Part shown: positions 32,339-42,828 of the stretch, piece after piece
Numbering within the stretch: the first letter of the stretch is position 1
How the letters are laid out: each line of letters begins with the position of its first letter
Assembly (NCBI GenBank): GCA_030581615.1
Contig: JAKTTT010000067.1
Span: 55,527-119,526 of the forward strand
Direction: 5' to 3'
Length of the DNA stretch: 64,000 nt
Source: Alloascoidea africana
Taxonomy: Eukaryota; Ascomycota; Alloascoideomycetes; Alloascoideales; Alloascoideaceae
Translations under genes and position numbers: made by a program
Notes under the pieces: model-generated
Databases searched by the model: none
What the model saw: only the letters and a program-made list of their open reading frames with translations
What the model was told of the DNA's origin: nothing

Positions 32339-35206
32339 TCACTGTTTAATTGACATATTTGCTAGGCCATTATTCAGATCTGCAACCTCAGCGTTATTCA
32401 ACAAGTCACTATCCCCATCTGCGACTCTACCACTCGTAAAGTCTTCTACCTCATCGTCATCTTCACTTAGAGAGGATTTAGCTCTGGATCTTGTAGACCT
32501 ATCATCTCCATCAGACCGAGATGCTCTGTCAAACTCATCCATGCGACGTCTTACCTCATTTGCGACGCGCTTACCATCAGCAACAAGACCATCAAAAAGG
32601 TCTCGAAGCGTTGTTGGTCGAGATTTGTCATAATCAACTGACCGATCAACATGAATAGAGTTTACAAATGCCTCGGAGAAAAACAGCTCAAAGGTTTCAT
32701 CTGCTAGCATGACCATCCGAAATGTTGGAAATGTCAAGTATAATGGTTGGCTAGGATTCAGAGCTGCATTCGATCTTACCGATAATTCATTGTCCTTGCT
32801 TGCAGCTTCAATGGCTTTCTCTTTCTCTTTATTATCTGTGCTCAAGGGGCCATCTCCGTCAGGCAATTCTTCTTGAGCAGCATACTCAAAGGACCTTTGT
32901 ATAAAATTGCTAACTGAAGACAAGTATCTCTCTTGTTGCTTATGCTTGAATTGTTCACGATCGACTTCAACACTCTCCAGGCTCACGACATCTTGTGGAT
33001 TTTCAATGTTAAAAGAAAGATCTTGCTCTCTCTCATACAGCAGCACTTTCTCGGCAATAGCCTTTTCAATGTCCCTTGAAGTGATTGAATCTAAAAGCTT
33101 GCCCTCTCTCCATGGACTCGTAAGGAAAAGGAGATCCTCGGAGATTCTCAAAATACCTTCTCTATCAACTTTGCCACTTCCTTCATCATAAAAATCGAAA
33201 AAAGTTTCCAGCAGAGTCATCATATCATCTTGCAGTAGTTCGTCCAAGCCCACTACCACATTAGCTAAAGTTAAATATCCATCAAGTTCAATATCCCATC
33301 TTGAGAAGAGGCGGTATAGGAAATGCTCATCAGGGAGGGGAGGTGGTGCTGAAGAGCCGGATCTTGGTCTTCCGTTTACCTTAGACTTTACTGGGGGCGA
33401 AACCCAATCTGTAATTCGGCTCAAAAAAATTTGGAAAGAGTCAAAATCCATGAGAGCAGTGCTTGCAGATTGAAGTTCCACCGAATCTGATTCTGAGTGA
33501 ATAGCAGAGTAGTAGTGATCATAGATGTTACCGAGCTGCCCTAGAGTAATATTGGTCGTTTTTGGCAAATTTCTGATCTGTGTTCGCTTCACAAAAGACT
33601 CAATGCCTTCAAGAATATCTTTCTTATGTTTGACTCTTTGCCTCATAATCATTTCATCTGTTATAACGTTGAACTCCTTAAACGCAACAACTAACAATTC
33701 TTGAAATTTGGTAATGCCTCTAGCCTTTTCATTTCGTGAGTACGGGTGAGCTGAATGGTCTAAAGTTGCAAAGTACTCTTTCAGAATACTTAGAAACACG
33801 CCATCATCTTCTGCTTGTAGTAACTCTTCTCCATTCACTTTCAGAATTGCCAAAGCAATTTGGAAAAGAACTTTTGGACCGTTCAAGAACAACATATCAA
33901 TTATTCTGAACGAAAACACCATTGGCATTGTACTAATAAAAAATGATAAAAACCAAGGCAAAGAAACGACTGAAAGTTGAATATCCATTCGACAGATATG
34001 ATCCCAGAGAAGGGGAATGGTTTTCTCCACCAACGACTCAAACACTCTTTGATCCAGTAACGTCCCGTGCATAGTTTTTGAGTAGTATCCTGGTACAAGT
34101 CGGTCACAAAGCACGGATAGACACCAGAAAGCCTGCTCCTCAGACATGTAGATTAGTAAAGCAGCGACTACAATGTTCATTGCTTGACAGTACCCAACCT
34201 CCGGGTTCTTCCAGCTGTAGGCAGTCAGAACGCGGCGTAGCCTATCGATTCCTTCTTCTGTTTGATATGCTGGGTACTCAGGCAGAGAACGGTTCAGGTC
34301 CTTTTCGATTTCTTCAGTGGCCAACGATGTCTTACCCTCGTTATCTTTCAAAACCCGCTCAAATTCTCCCCGATTTTGTTGTCTCAAGAACATTGAACCG
34401 CAGCACAACTCCCAGATCTCTCCTCGCAGCCTATTAGGTAAACCTACTCTTATCAGCTTGAAAAACATTTGCTTCTTTACCAGTGTGATGTTTCTGCCAC
34501 TGCTTTGAAAGTACTGGAACCATAATCTCATTTTAGATTTGTCTCGCAGTTTCTTCGGATCGCCAGGGTATCTAAACTTCTGGCCGAGGCCTCCTAACGG
34601 TGGCGGTTGTTTCACAAATGCTTCTGGGTTCTGTGTAGCCCTAAGGTGTTGAGTGATCAAATACTCGGAGTAGAGGGTCTCCACGAAGCTTTTCAGTGAT
34701 TGCATCTGGGTCAAATGCGATCGAAGCATATTTCGGAGACTATGACAGAACTGCTCCGAGTGTGAGCGTATCCCAATGAACTGGATAGTAAAGCTTTGGC
34801 CATAGTATGTGGTGACTCCTAGAGCAAACACGTATGATTTCGAAGGCAATCGTTCGACTCGCTTGACAGCAGATAAGGGCAGAGTGAATAAATAGGTTCC
34901 TCTATCGAAATTGTCTGCGAAAATAAGGAATGAAGGAGTTAAAAATAGCTTTCCAGCATAGAATTCGGTTTCTAATGCAGGCCTTGGCTCCACAGTTCTG
35001 ATCTCTGATCCGTCTATTACATGTCGATTAAAGGGAGTAACCATTGAAACTTCAGCAGAAGATTCATCTATAATGTACTCATCATCTGGAAGACGAAACT
35101 CGTTTCGGAACAATTCATCTCTAGTAGGCTTGGAACTGGTTGGAGATGAAGGACCCTTTTCAAAAAGCGTTGCAGCTTTTGAGCGAATAGATTCAAGGAA
35201 TGACAT
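32339..35206 (-). CDS. GYP2: Rab GTPase-activating protein, Gyp2/Mdr1 family
   Basis: TBC-domain RabGAP; the yeast homologue acts on Ypt6 at the Golgi. From ATG 35206 it has 955 residues, like S. cerevisiae Gyp2 (950). N-terminal GRAM-like region (ETEFYAGKLFLTPSFLIFAD), then the TBC domain from about residue 260: GLPNRLRGEIWELC, the arginine-finger motif IEKDLNRSLPE (IxxDxxR), and the glutamine finger in VGYCQAMN. SLPWFLSFF and FLNGPKVLFQIALAILK follow. A C-terminal EF-hand-like region (WDIELDGYLTLANVV) and LPTFRM-like segment match the family. The upstream open frame to 35239 lacks an ATG, and MSFLESIR is the conserved start. The acidic Ser-rich tail is variable. Confidence 0.96.
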   Translation of the reverse strand: MSFLESIRSKAATLFEKGPSSPTSSKPTRDELFRNEFRLPDDEYIIDESSAEVSMVTPFNRHVIDGSEIRTVEPRPALETEFYAGKLFLTPSFLIFADNFDRGTYLFTLPLSAVKRVERLPSKSYVFALGVTTYYGQSFTIQFIGIRSHSEQFCHSLRNMLRSHLTQMQSLKSFVETLYSEYLITQHLRATQNPEAFVKQPPPLGGLGQKFRYPGDPKKLRDKSKMRLWFQYFQSSGRNITLVKKQMFFKLIRVGLPNRLRGEIWELCCGSMFLRQQNRGEFERVLKDNEGKTSLATEEIEKDLNRSLPEYPAYQTEEGIDRLRRVLTAYSWKNPEVGYCQAMNIVVAALLIYMSEEQAFWCLSVLCDRLVPGYYSKTMHGTLLDQRVFESLVEKTIPLLWDHICRMDIQLSVVSLPWFLSFFISTMPMVFSFRIIDMLFLNGPKVLFQIALAILKVNGEELLQAEDDGVFLSILKEYFATLDHSAHPYSRNEKARGITKFQELLVVAFKEFNVITDEMIMRQRVKHKKDILEGIESFVKRTQIRNLPKTTNITLGQLGNIYDHYYSAIHSESDSVELQSASTALMDFDSFQIFLSRITDWVSPPVKSKVNGRPRSGSSAPPPLPDEHFLYRLFSRWDIELDGYLTLANVVVGLDELLQDDMMTLLETFFDFYDEGSGKVDREGILRISEDLLFLTSPWREGKLLDSITSRDIEKAIAEKVLLYEREQDLSFNIENPQDVVSLESVEVDREQFKHKQQERYLSSVSNFIQRSFEYAAQEELPDGDGPLSTDNKEKEKAIEAASKDNELSVRSNAALNPSQPLYLTFPTFRMVMLADETFELFFSEAFVNSIHVDRSVDYDKSRPTTLRDLFDGLVADGKRVANEVRRRMDEFDRASRSDGDDRSTRSRAKSSLSEDDDEVEDFTSGRVADGDSDLLNNAEVADLNNGLANMSIKQ

Positions 35207-35750
35207 TACAATTGCTGCTGGTTGTTTCCATATACACAAGATCTAAGATCCCAGGAGCAATCTCTGAATCTGTAGAGATAAGACAGCGCTGCTCCTGCTT
35301 TGGCGTTTTCAATCAGAAAGAAAGAGTGACATCCTCCCTGGCCACACAATTGTACTTTGATACAGCCGGGTAACAGATCCATCTGCGAGATCCAATCTCT
35401 GATAAAGACCTCCCGGAAGTGATAAGTATTAACTTCCGGGTTAATTCTTTGGTCTGCATAAACCCAGTGGCATTTGCAACGCTTGTGCAGTGACCAGCCA
35501 CTTTTCCTTTTTTGCCTCACCTCTCCAATTTCCTCCTCCCGAGCATTTGTCTCATCAACACCACGCTTTAACCAATTGCTGAAAACTCTTAGAGCCACGC
35601 TCTTCACCAATACACAAGGACGTTATTTTTGCATAGAGCTATAATCCTTGATCAATAGTTTGGTTATCACATCCTCATTATTTTCAAGCTCAGCTATTCG
35701 CTATTAATAAAAACTACTCAAAGTGGACGCGTCGCGCTTGACCCACAAAA
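35207..35750. other. Divergent promoter of GYP2 and SCC1
   Basis: 544 bp without a supported gene. A minus-strand frame at 35206-35610 has no family match. Contains an ACGCGT site at 35727-35732. Confidence 0.6.
35727..35732. promoter_or_regulatory. MCB element ACGCGT upstream of SCC1
   Basis: A perfect MluI cell-cycle box, followed by TCGCGC-like sequence, ends 18 bp before the SCC1 start codon. MBF binds this hexamer in yeasts, and SCC1/MCD1 is a known G1/S gene in S. cerevisiae. Its position close to the ATG is odd for an activator site. Confidence 0.5.
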
Positions 35751-37460
35751 ATGTTTTACTCTGAGGCACTTCTATCAAGGGAGGGCCCATTAGCTCATGT
35801 ATGGCTTGCAGCAAATCTGGAAAGACGTCTCTCTAAAAATCAACTGCTGCAAACAAACATTCAAAAGTCTGTTGGAGCAATTGTTGATGCAGAGGCTGCA
35901 TTGAGGTTATCAGGTACCCTACTTTTCGGAGTAGTCAGAATCTACTCGAGGAAAGCCAAATATTTATTGGATGATTGTAATGATGCTTTGCTGAAGCTGA
36001 AGATGATATTCAAGCCTGGCAAAAACATTGAATTACCAACGGAGAAAACAATCACAAACTTGACAACTTTGACCTTGCCCAATACTATCACTGAATTTGA
36101 TTTACTGCTCCCAGACCCACTCGACCTGGATATGGATGGAACAAGTGGCTTATCCACTGCTGCTTCCAAAAGAACTAAAATTTCTCTACCTGACATTGAT
36201 TCATCTATTGAAATTCCAAGAGGTTTTGAAGAGGTTGATGATCTGGCTGCTTTTGATGGCTCAGGAGAAGTAGAGTTAGATCTTGATTTGGGTTACAAGG
36301 ACGAAGAACTTATCAAGGGATCGGATGATATGGAGCTGGATTTGGATCTCGATCAGAGTATTGAGGTTGCAAGGGCAGGAACCGGCTCGCCTCTTCCTGA
36401 GCAGCCAAGCGAGCTTGCACCTTCGTCTCCTGCTCCAGGGCTAGAAAGCAGAGATTTGGAAATGGATCTTGGGCCTGACATGGCCCCTGATTATAACGAA
36501 GAACTTGAGCTCGGCCTGGCCACTCCAGAACATGAACAACGATCTGAACCAACATCACCCTTAACTCCTCTTGAAGCTATCCCCACGGGACATCTACAGA
36601 CACTCACACCACCAGTGGAATCTCCAAAGCCTGTTCGAAAACGAGCAACTGGATCTAGGAAAAAGCGGCTTCATGTTGACGAAGCTACTGAGTTGGATGG
36701 ATCGTTCATTAAGCATTTACAACAAGATCGTTCTAGCATATTGAAGTCGTATCCATATCTATCAGAAGAGACACAATTCGCAGCAAGATTCGCTAAACTG
36801 AGCACCGATCCTGAGCAGTTTTTGAAGCTTATCAACCAGGCTCCTTCCTTTATAGATGACAAAATCGGCAAGGAGTTGCTTAATGCCGAAACTGTTTATG
36901 ACTTGCTCTCCAGAAAAAGGAGAAGGACAGAGACAAGCGAAGAGATTGAACAGATCCCTTCTCCCGAGCCTGAACTGGAAACGATTGTAGAGTCCCTTGA
37001 CAAGGAACCCCGGTCAGAGGAAGAAGAGTATGGCGGTTTTGACTTGCAGGCTCCTGATTTCGAGGAAGGAATTCTAGAGGCAGGTCAAGAAATCGGATCT
37101 CCAAAAGAAGCACAAACAGAATTGGAAGGCGAAAAAGAAATAGAAGAGGAAGAAGAGGAGGAAGAAGAGATTGTTTCCAAAAATGGTGTCTCCCAAAAGA
37201 CTTTACAGGTTGCCAGTTTACTACGTGACGAGTTTGCGCTCCAAGATACAACCAACCTTGACGCTATATTGGAGAAGCAAAGGTCTGCTAGTGGTACTGG
37301 AGAGCCTAAACCTACTAGCAAGAAACAAGCAGTGCGAACGTTTTTTGAGCTGCTTGTATTGGCCACTGGCGATGCTTTGACTCTTGAGCAGCAAGGCACA
37401 TTTGAAGACATAAAGATTGAACCAAGACAAAACTTACTCGATAAGTTTATTGCTGTTTAG
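35751..37460 (+). CDS. SCC1: Mitotic cohesin kleisin subunit
   Basis: Kleisin that closes the Smc1-Smc3 ring and holds sister chromatids together. 569 residues (yeast Mcd1/Scc1 566). The N-terminal Rad21/Rec8 domain is clear: MFYSEALLSREGPLAHVWLA, then RLSGTLLFGVVRIYSRKAKYLL. The C-terminal winged-helix that binds Smc1 is seen in RTFFELLVLATGDALTLEQ. The centre is acidic. Two separase-consensus sites, (S/D)xExxR, lie at residues 152-157 (SIEIPR) and 203-208 (SIEVAR). The mitotic rather than meiotic (Rec8) identity is inferred from length and the G1/S element just upstream. Confidence 0.94.
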   Translation: MFYSEALLSREGPLAHVWLAANLERRLSKNQLLQTNIQKSVGAIVDAEAALRLSGTLLFGVVRIYSRKAKYLLDDCNDALLKLKMIFKPGKNIELPTEKTITNLTTLTLPNTITEFDLLLPDPLDLDMDGTSGLSTAASKRTKISLPDIDSSIEIPRGFEEVDDLAAFDGSGEVELDLDLGYKDEELIKGSDDMELDLDLDQSIEVARAGTGSPLPEQPSELAPSSPAPGLESRDLEMDLGPDMAPDYNEELELGLATPEHEQRSEPTSPLTPLEAIPTGHLQTLTPPVESPKPVRKRATGSRKKRLHVDEATELDGSFIKHLQQDRSSILKSYPYLSEETQFAARFAKLSTDPEQFLKLINQAPSFIDDKIGKELLNAETVYDLLSRKRRRTETSEEIEQIPSPEPELETIVESLDKEPRSEEEEYGGFDLQAPDFEEGILEAGQEIGSPKEAQTELEGEKEIEEEEEEEEEIVSKNGVSQKTLQVASLLRDEFALQDTTNLDAILEKQRSASGTGEPKPTSKKQAVRTFFELLVLATGDALTLEQQGTFEDIKIEPRQNLLDKFIAV

Positions 37461-38219
37461 TTGAAATGATTGTTTATGTTTTTATGGCGTTGCCTTTGTG
37501 TTCTTTTTTGTTGGGTTCTTGACGTTTCAGAAATGTGTATTTTACGCTACTTCTCTTTCATCTTAGTGACTAAATACTTTCCATGGTTTAATATATATAG
37601 CAATGTTTTAACAATTACCGTAAGCTATTGTTGATATGGAAGTGCCATAGATAGTGGATTCAATCTCCCATATTCGGAGACGCTCTCAACTGTAACGATC
37701 AGTATTATAGTTTAAAAAAATATACAAGATCTAGATGAAAACGTGAAAAAAAAAAAAAGATATTTATGTATAGGATGGCGGTTCTTATTAAGTCAACAAT
37801 TTTGTAGAAACAAGAATAGTAGTACCAAAAACAAAACTAAAAATTTTTTCTGATCGATAAATCATAGTAATGATGATTTCATTTTTTTTTAAACATTTTG
37901 TGAAAATTCATGTACGCTCGATAAAGATTTCGTTGATCATAACCGTTGCCATCTACAGGGTACTAAAATGAACATGCGCCAAAATGTATCAAATACTGTT
38001 CATTTTCCTTTCCATATTCTTTTTCTTACGCTTTGCGTTTTAAAAAATGTGGAAAAAGCCAAAGATGACAACGGTCGAGTTTCATCGCACGTACAACAGG
38101 ATACAAACAAATGTCAGCAAAGGATGTATTCAGAACAAACAAAAATGAATGCTGCAGCTCGCCTCCGGCTCTTATATACACTTCTTTCATTATCTTGAAA
38201 CCAAACCTAGCCTTGACTC
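37461..38219. other. Intergenic between convergent SCC1 and SRO9
   Basis: 759 bp, AT-rich, with a 13-nt A run near 37746. No gene or RNA recognised. Confidence 0.55.
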
Positions 38220-40235
38220 TCAAGGCATGCTGAGAGGCGCTTGTTCAGTGACAGAACCAGAAGCGCCTGAGGATGCGGAAGAAGCACAAGCAACAGAAAC
38301 ACCACTAGTGGCGTTTACTTCAAATGGTACGCTTGGATTCGACAAAGATTTGGGGTCTTGTAATTGGGGTTGCGATTGAGGGACAAAAGCAGATGAATGT
38401 GCGGGATCAAACTTTTTTATCGTTTCTTCACCATCCGCGGAAGTGGCAGAGGTGCTTGAAGAGTGTGCCTGTTGGGTTGGTAATGATATATGCGCTTCTG
38501 TATTACTTGCCTTATCAATTTCTTCCACCAATCCGTCTTTGTCTCTCGATTCAACTGATAAGACCCATGAATTCCAGCCATACTTTGCACGAACTCTATC
38601 ACCGTACAATTCCAAACTAGGACACCATTTTGCTGCCTCCAAAAGCATTTCATACTCTCCTCCTGTTAGCGTTCTTATCCGGTTGAAATTGGATAACAGC
38701 TTTAAAGGAACATAGCCTTGCGAATTCATCTTCTTTCGCAGGTACATGTCTTTACACAGGTTCTCGACTGAAAAATAGTATTCCAATTGTATTACAACTG
38801 CATGTAGAGGTTCGGGAATTGGAGGTGCAGAAAAATAAGGCTGATAGAGATGATCATAGGGTTGACCGTAGAAATGTTTTTGAGGGTATAGCTGTTGAGA
38901 CTGATGTCGATGCTCATTCATTGCATTAGGATGGTTTGAGTGGGGGACAAAGGAAGGAACATTTTGGGGAAATCCATTTACTGGTAGTACAGGCCTGGCT
39001 TGTCCTTGATGATAATGTCCACGGTGGTTATTGTGGTAGTAAGAGTTTGGATAGTTGCCATTTGGAATCGATCCATGATGAGCTCTGTGTCCGTATCTTC
39101 TGCCACCTCTATAATTGCTGTAATTGTTGTAATGCCCATTTGCTCCAGAATGTGAGCTACCATTAATCTCACCGTCAGATTTGCTAACTGATCCATTTAC
39201 TACAGCAGAACCGTTTGTGCTTGCTGAGTCACGATTATTGGGCAATTGTTCGTTTTCAACACTTTCGCCGACCTCCGGCTTTCCATTTGGCAAGATTTCA
39301 TTCTCCTTAATGGAAGCAATGCCACTATCGGACTCTTTGTTGGTGTCCGAATCTCCAACTGGATGCTCTTTATGTTCCTTTTCCTTGGCGTCCCCGTCGA
39401 ATTTCTTTTCTCGCTTTCCATGTTTCCCACCATGTCGAATGCTTCGTGGCTTGCTTTGCTCATCGCTTCCGTTTCTATTCTGATTGCTGTGATGACTCCG
39501 TCGGTTGTGGAAATGTCCCTTGTTTCCATTTCTTGGTTTGTTTGGCTTTGCAGTTTTGGCTGGAGCCATTACAACAGTGGCTTTGTAGGGAACCCATTTT
39601 TCTTTCCCTCGAGGTACTTGGGCTTTTGCAGCTGCTGCAAAGTCTTTGTCTTTTTTGTCCTCAATTTTTTCTTCCGGCGCTGGCCAATGTTTGGAATCCA
39701 ACGACTTTTCCTGTTTTGTAGAAGATTGTATAGCTGTCTTGGGCTCAGCACTAGCATCGGATATTTCTTGGGAGGCGGTAGCATTTTCTAACCGTGGGGA
39801 CTCTGGAGGAGTCACTGTATCAAGCAATGTCACTGGATATTTAGGTCCAGGCCCTCGTCGAAGTTTCCAAGGATTAACAGCGGGAACCGGAGCAGGAGCC
39901 AATACTGGCTTTGGAACTGGTTTCGCAGGAGCTTTGGCAGGGGCAGAATCATTACCAGCTGAGTTTGAATTTTCAGTCTTGACAGGAGTAGTCTTGTGGG
40001 CCTTTGATTTAGATTTTGGTTTTGATTGTTTGCTGGAAAAAGACTGAGCTTGAGATGTTTTCTTTGATGTCGAAGCATTCTCCTTTTGTGGAGATACTTC
40101 TGCTGGCTGAGACGGTTGATTAGAAATGGCGGCACCGGCACTTTCTTCAGTGGTGGCAGCAGTAGGAATTGGTGAGCTTGGCTGTTGCGGATCTTTCACG
40201 CCAGCAGCGGCGGTCGCGTATGACACTGAAGACAT
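38220..40235 (-). CDS. SRO9: La-motif RNA-binding protein, Sro9/Slf1 family (LARP)
   Basis: 671-residue cytoplasmic RNA-binding protein; yeast Sro9 and Slf1 bind mRNA and polysomes. The La motif lies at about residues 470-560: LHAVVIQLEYYFSVENLCKD, then YLRKKMNSQGYVPLKLLSNF and RVRAKYGWNSWVL. The N-terminal two thirds is disordered: Lys/Pro/Ala-rich repeats (KPVPKPVLAPAPVPAVNPW), an NPWK-type motif conserved in the family before PVTLLD, then Gly/His/Asn/Tyr-rich RNA-binding stretches (NYRGGRRYGHRAHHG). The C-terminus is Ser/Ala-rich. No RRM is present, as in Sro9. Unspliced; start is the first ATG. Confidence 0.93.
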   Translation of the reverse strand: MSSVSYATAAAGVKDPQQPSSPIPTAATTEESAGAAISNQPSQPAEVSPQKENASTSKKTSQAQSFSSKQSKPKSKSKAHKTTPVKTENSNSAGNDSAPAKAPAKPVPKPVLAPAPVPAVNPWKLRRGPGPKYPVTLLDTVTPPESPRLENATASQEISDASAEPKTAIQSSTKQEKSLDSKHWPAPEEKIEDKKDKDFAAAAKAQVPRGKEKWVPYKATVVMAPAKTAKPNKPRNGNKGHFHNRRSHHSNQNRNGSDEQSKPRSIRHGGKHGKREKKFDGDAKEKEHKEHPVGDSDTNKESDSGIASIKENEILPNGKPEVGESVENEQLPNNRDSASTNGSAVVNGSVSKSDGEINGSSHSGANGHYNNYSNYRGGRRYGHRAHHGSIPNGNYPNSYYHNNHRGHYHQGQARPVLPVNGFPQNVPSFVPHSNHPNAMNEHRHQSQQLYPQKHFYGQPYDHLYQPYFSAPPIPEPLHAVVIQLEYYFSVENLCKDMYLRKKMNSQGYVPLKLLSNFNRIRTLTGGEYEMLLEAAKWCPSLELYGDRVRAKYGWNSWVLSVESRDKDGLVEEIDKASNTEAHISLPTQQAHSSSTSATSADGEETIKKFDPAHSSAFVPQSQPQLQDPKSLSNPSVPFEVNATSGVSVACASSASSGASGSVTEQAPLSMP

Positions 40236-41154
40236 TTCAATGGCTGATTCTGGAATAATGGAGAGTATAAAATTTTATACCTTGGGATAAGAATGGGAAG
40301 GATTTGTCACCAGTCAAAAAGTAAGAGAAATCGATTGGTGTAGATTTTTTTTTTCTTTTTTGTAATAAATGAGTCGTTTTGCTCCTGCAGAAAGGGAATA
40401 AATCCGATAGAGAGCAACAGAGAGGACTAAAGAATAAAACCTTTTCGTCTTTTTCAAAGTATTGAGGGTAATTGGAAAGCGGCAAGCGGGAATGGTGAAA
40501 GATCGGCCACAGTTAACTCAAATGGAGAAATAGGTTGGGGATTAGAGTGAAAACTTTGTAGAATTCGTCACCTATTGGGGGGAAAGGGCCACCTGAAGAG
40601 CTGATAGACAGTTAATGAGAACCACAAGCTTGGAGACTTGAAGAACAGAACACAAAGGTGCTAACGGTAATGCTGAAAGAGAAAGAGAAAACGAGCTCTC
40701 AAACAAGTTGGAGTGCAAAGTCGAAAAATCGCAGTTGACAAAGATCTGTGGCCGGGTAACCACTCCATTGATCTTGCCACAGCTTTCCAGGCCACAAGCC
40801 CAAGTTTTCATTATTCAGGTTTTCTGATAATGAGCCCTGCAAATGCCACCAAAGTCTGGGAAGCACGTCTATATTCCAGTCTTTCAGATTGCCCAAAGCC
40901 ACAAGTCTGGCTCTTTCCCGTGTGTCCGGCGTGCTTTCCAGGTCGCTTGGCCCTGGAGTCGTGCCCCTGAGTACGCACGACTGCGTATATGTCAGAACAG
41001 AGAATGATGAGTTTTCCCAATCGGGAAGGGATAGGGGTGCACGGGTGTAACAGCTATTGAGGCATGCGTGATTGGCCACGGACACACCCGTACACCCACA
41101 CTTCATCGCATCACTCGAGCTCATCTTCAACATCTCAGAGCAAAAGCACACACC
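40236..41154. other. Divergent promoter region of SRO9 and the 41-kb gene
   Basis: 919 bp. A minus-strand frame, 40699-41277, spans much of it and overlaps the next gene's coding strand antisense. It has no family match and many Cys, so it is not called. No other element supported. Confidence 0.55.
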
Positions 41155-42828
41155 ATGGCACGACACGGTCTCTTCAGCACAGAGCAGAAAAGCAAGAACC
41201 AGGGCAATCCAGATGTCGCGGGAAATGTCCCGGGCGATAACTTGCGATCCACCCGCACCAACAGACACAAGGGTCAAGAGAATGAAAACATACTATCCAG
41301 ATCCAAGACTTTACGCGACAGCGCTTCTGCGATCAAACCGAATATTTTCAACTCCTCTCCAGTGCTCAAGTTCCAGTCTTACAACAAAGCCAATCCTCTT
41401 CTGGGACCTTCCAAAAGTATTAGAGCGCTTGATGAAGGAGAAGCAACAACTCCACAGACAGTTGCAGGCGGTCAGTTTCGCGCGCTTCAGGAAAAGGACA
41501 AAAATTCTCCCAAGCTTTATCCGACCTCAGGAAGTACGCAATTGAAGAAATCGGAATCTAGAGGGCTTGGAATAAGCAAGTCTCCGCGTTTTATATCTTC
41601 TCGGTTAAAAGCTTCCCCCGGATCGCCGTTTGTTACACGTCAAAAAATAGAAGTAGAGAGGGACACGACAGGGACAACTGAAAGCACTAGTAATAAACTC
41701 AAAGATGAAGGCATTTTAAAATCAAAAGATGAGGCTTCTCTGCAATTGACAAGCAGGCTGATAAACGGCCTACCTGTTTCTAAACCTACGCAGAAGAAAT
41801 TTGATATCTTTGCAGATTCTGCTTCTCCTCAAAAGACTGAGAATCAGCTGAAACAGGATACTTCCAATGCACAAGACCCTTTGTCGCCGCTTCGCACCGC
41901 TTCCAAAGCAGCCTCATCGGAAGTTGACGCGTCTTCGCCATCCACTTTCAGTGCAGCATCTGAAGACGATAACAAGGAGAATGGATCAGTGGTCGTCCAA
42001 GCCATACATGAAATTTCAAATAGAGCAGAGAATCATCCGGATCTGCCACCACTTTTAACAGGGACGCCTGCTGCAGAAAACGATAAATCTGATGATTCTG
42101 GGGACGAAGGCTTGTCTGATCTACAAACAAGCAAACAGCCAAAACGAGATCCGCTGAGCGAGAAGAACATTGAGGAATTCCCTGCATATGTCACCCTTAG
42201 CGATAGCCAAACCTCCACCCAACTCGTCCAGATATGGGATCCAGAATCTCTGAAAACGTTTGGCAAACCAACCAACATTTCTGCATCCTCTTCAAACTCT
42301 TCTATCAGTTCCTCAGACTCCAACATCCAGAACCAAAGGGCGTTGAACACTCAGAATGGTTTAAAATCAAGCTCGTGGACTAATGGGCTAAACTTGGATA
42401 AAATTGCAAAGTCAAACCGGTTCCAGAGTCGCCATTTTAATACCCCACAACATCGAAATTCTAACAATTCAACTCTGGTTTTTCCTAGTCTGTATACTCC
42501 TCCTAGACTGTCATCAAAACATGATATGTCAAGCCCTACAGCGGCAAAGAAATTTGAGCACGAAAAGCTAGGTCTCAAAATGCAGTATGGCTCTTTGCTA
42601 TCCATGGCTCTGAAAACAAAGCTAGATATTTTAAAGAAGAGGTCAAAATCTGTGGACCTTGATACTGTGAATTTCGGTTCAATCAGGAAAAGCGATCGAT
42701 TCCATAATGCTGAAGAACTACAAAAGCAAGTTGAATTGAGCGATAAACAATGCCATGAAACAGCAGGCATCCATCATTCACCTTCTAGATCTAAGAGAAA
42801 GTTCAGCATTTACGAAAACAGCTCGTGA
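41155..42828 (+). CDS. Low-complexity protein of unknown function
   Basis: 557 residues from the first ATG with the conserved-looking start MARHGLFSTEQKSK; the open frame continues upstream without a better ATG. The protein is Ser/Thr/Pro/Lys-rich and largely disordered, with many SP/TP sites and a KEN motif (DDNKENGS, about residue 280). A more ordered C-terminal block reads LVFPSLYTPPRLSS, EKLGLKMQYGSLLSMALKTK and LDILKKR. LKTKLDILKKR is faintly like the GTB/Whi5-Nrm1 motif of G1/S repressors, but it is too weak to name. The reading frame ends TCGTGA where a GT donor also occurs. An alternative 3' splice (42825-42947) would add 13 residues, but no CTAAC branch supports it. Confidence 0.75.
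   Translation: MARHGLFSTEQKSKNQGNPDVAGNVPGDNLRSTRTNRHKGQENENILSRSKTLRDSASAIKPNIFNSSPVLKFQSYNKANPLLGPSKSIRALDEGEATTPQTVAGGQFRALQEKDKNSPKLYPTSGSTQLKKSESRGLGISKSPRFISSRLKASPGSPFVTRQKIEVERDTTGTTESTSNKLKDEGILKSKDEASLQLTSRLINGLPVSKPTQKKFDIFADSASPQKTENQLKQDTSNAQDPLSPLRTASKAASSEVDASSPSTFSAASEDDNKENGSVVVQAIHEISNRAENHPDLPPLLTGTPAAENDKSDDSGDEGLSDLQTSKQPKRDPLSEKNIEEFPAYVTLSDSQTSTQLVQIWDPESLKTFGKPTNISASSSNSSISSSDSNIQNQRALNTQNGLKSSSWTNGLNLDKIAKSNRFQSRHFNTPQHRNSNNSTLVFPSLYTPPRLSSKHDMSSPTAAKKFEHEKLGLKMQYGSLLSMALKTKLDILKKRSKSVDLDTVNFGSIRKSDRFHNAEELQKQVELSDKQCHETAGIHHSPSRSKRKFSIYENSS

Noticed and set aside
35206-35610. Minus-strand 134-codon frame upstream of GYP2
   Set aside because: No homology; it occupies the GYP2-SCC1 divergent promoter and is probably chance.
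40699-41277. 192-codon minus-strand frame, Cys-rich
   Set aside because: It runs antisense into a longer coding gene, has no family match, and no promoter or splice evidence.
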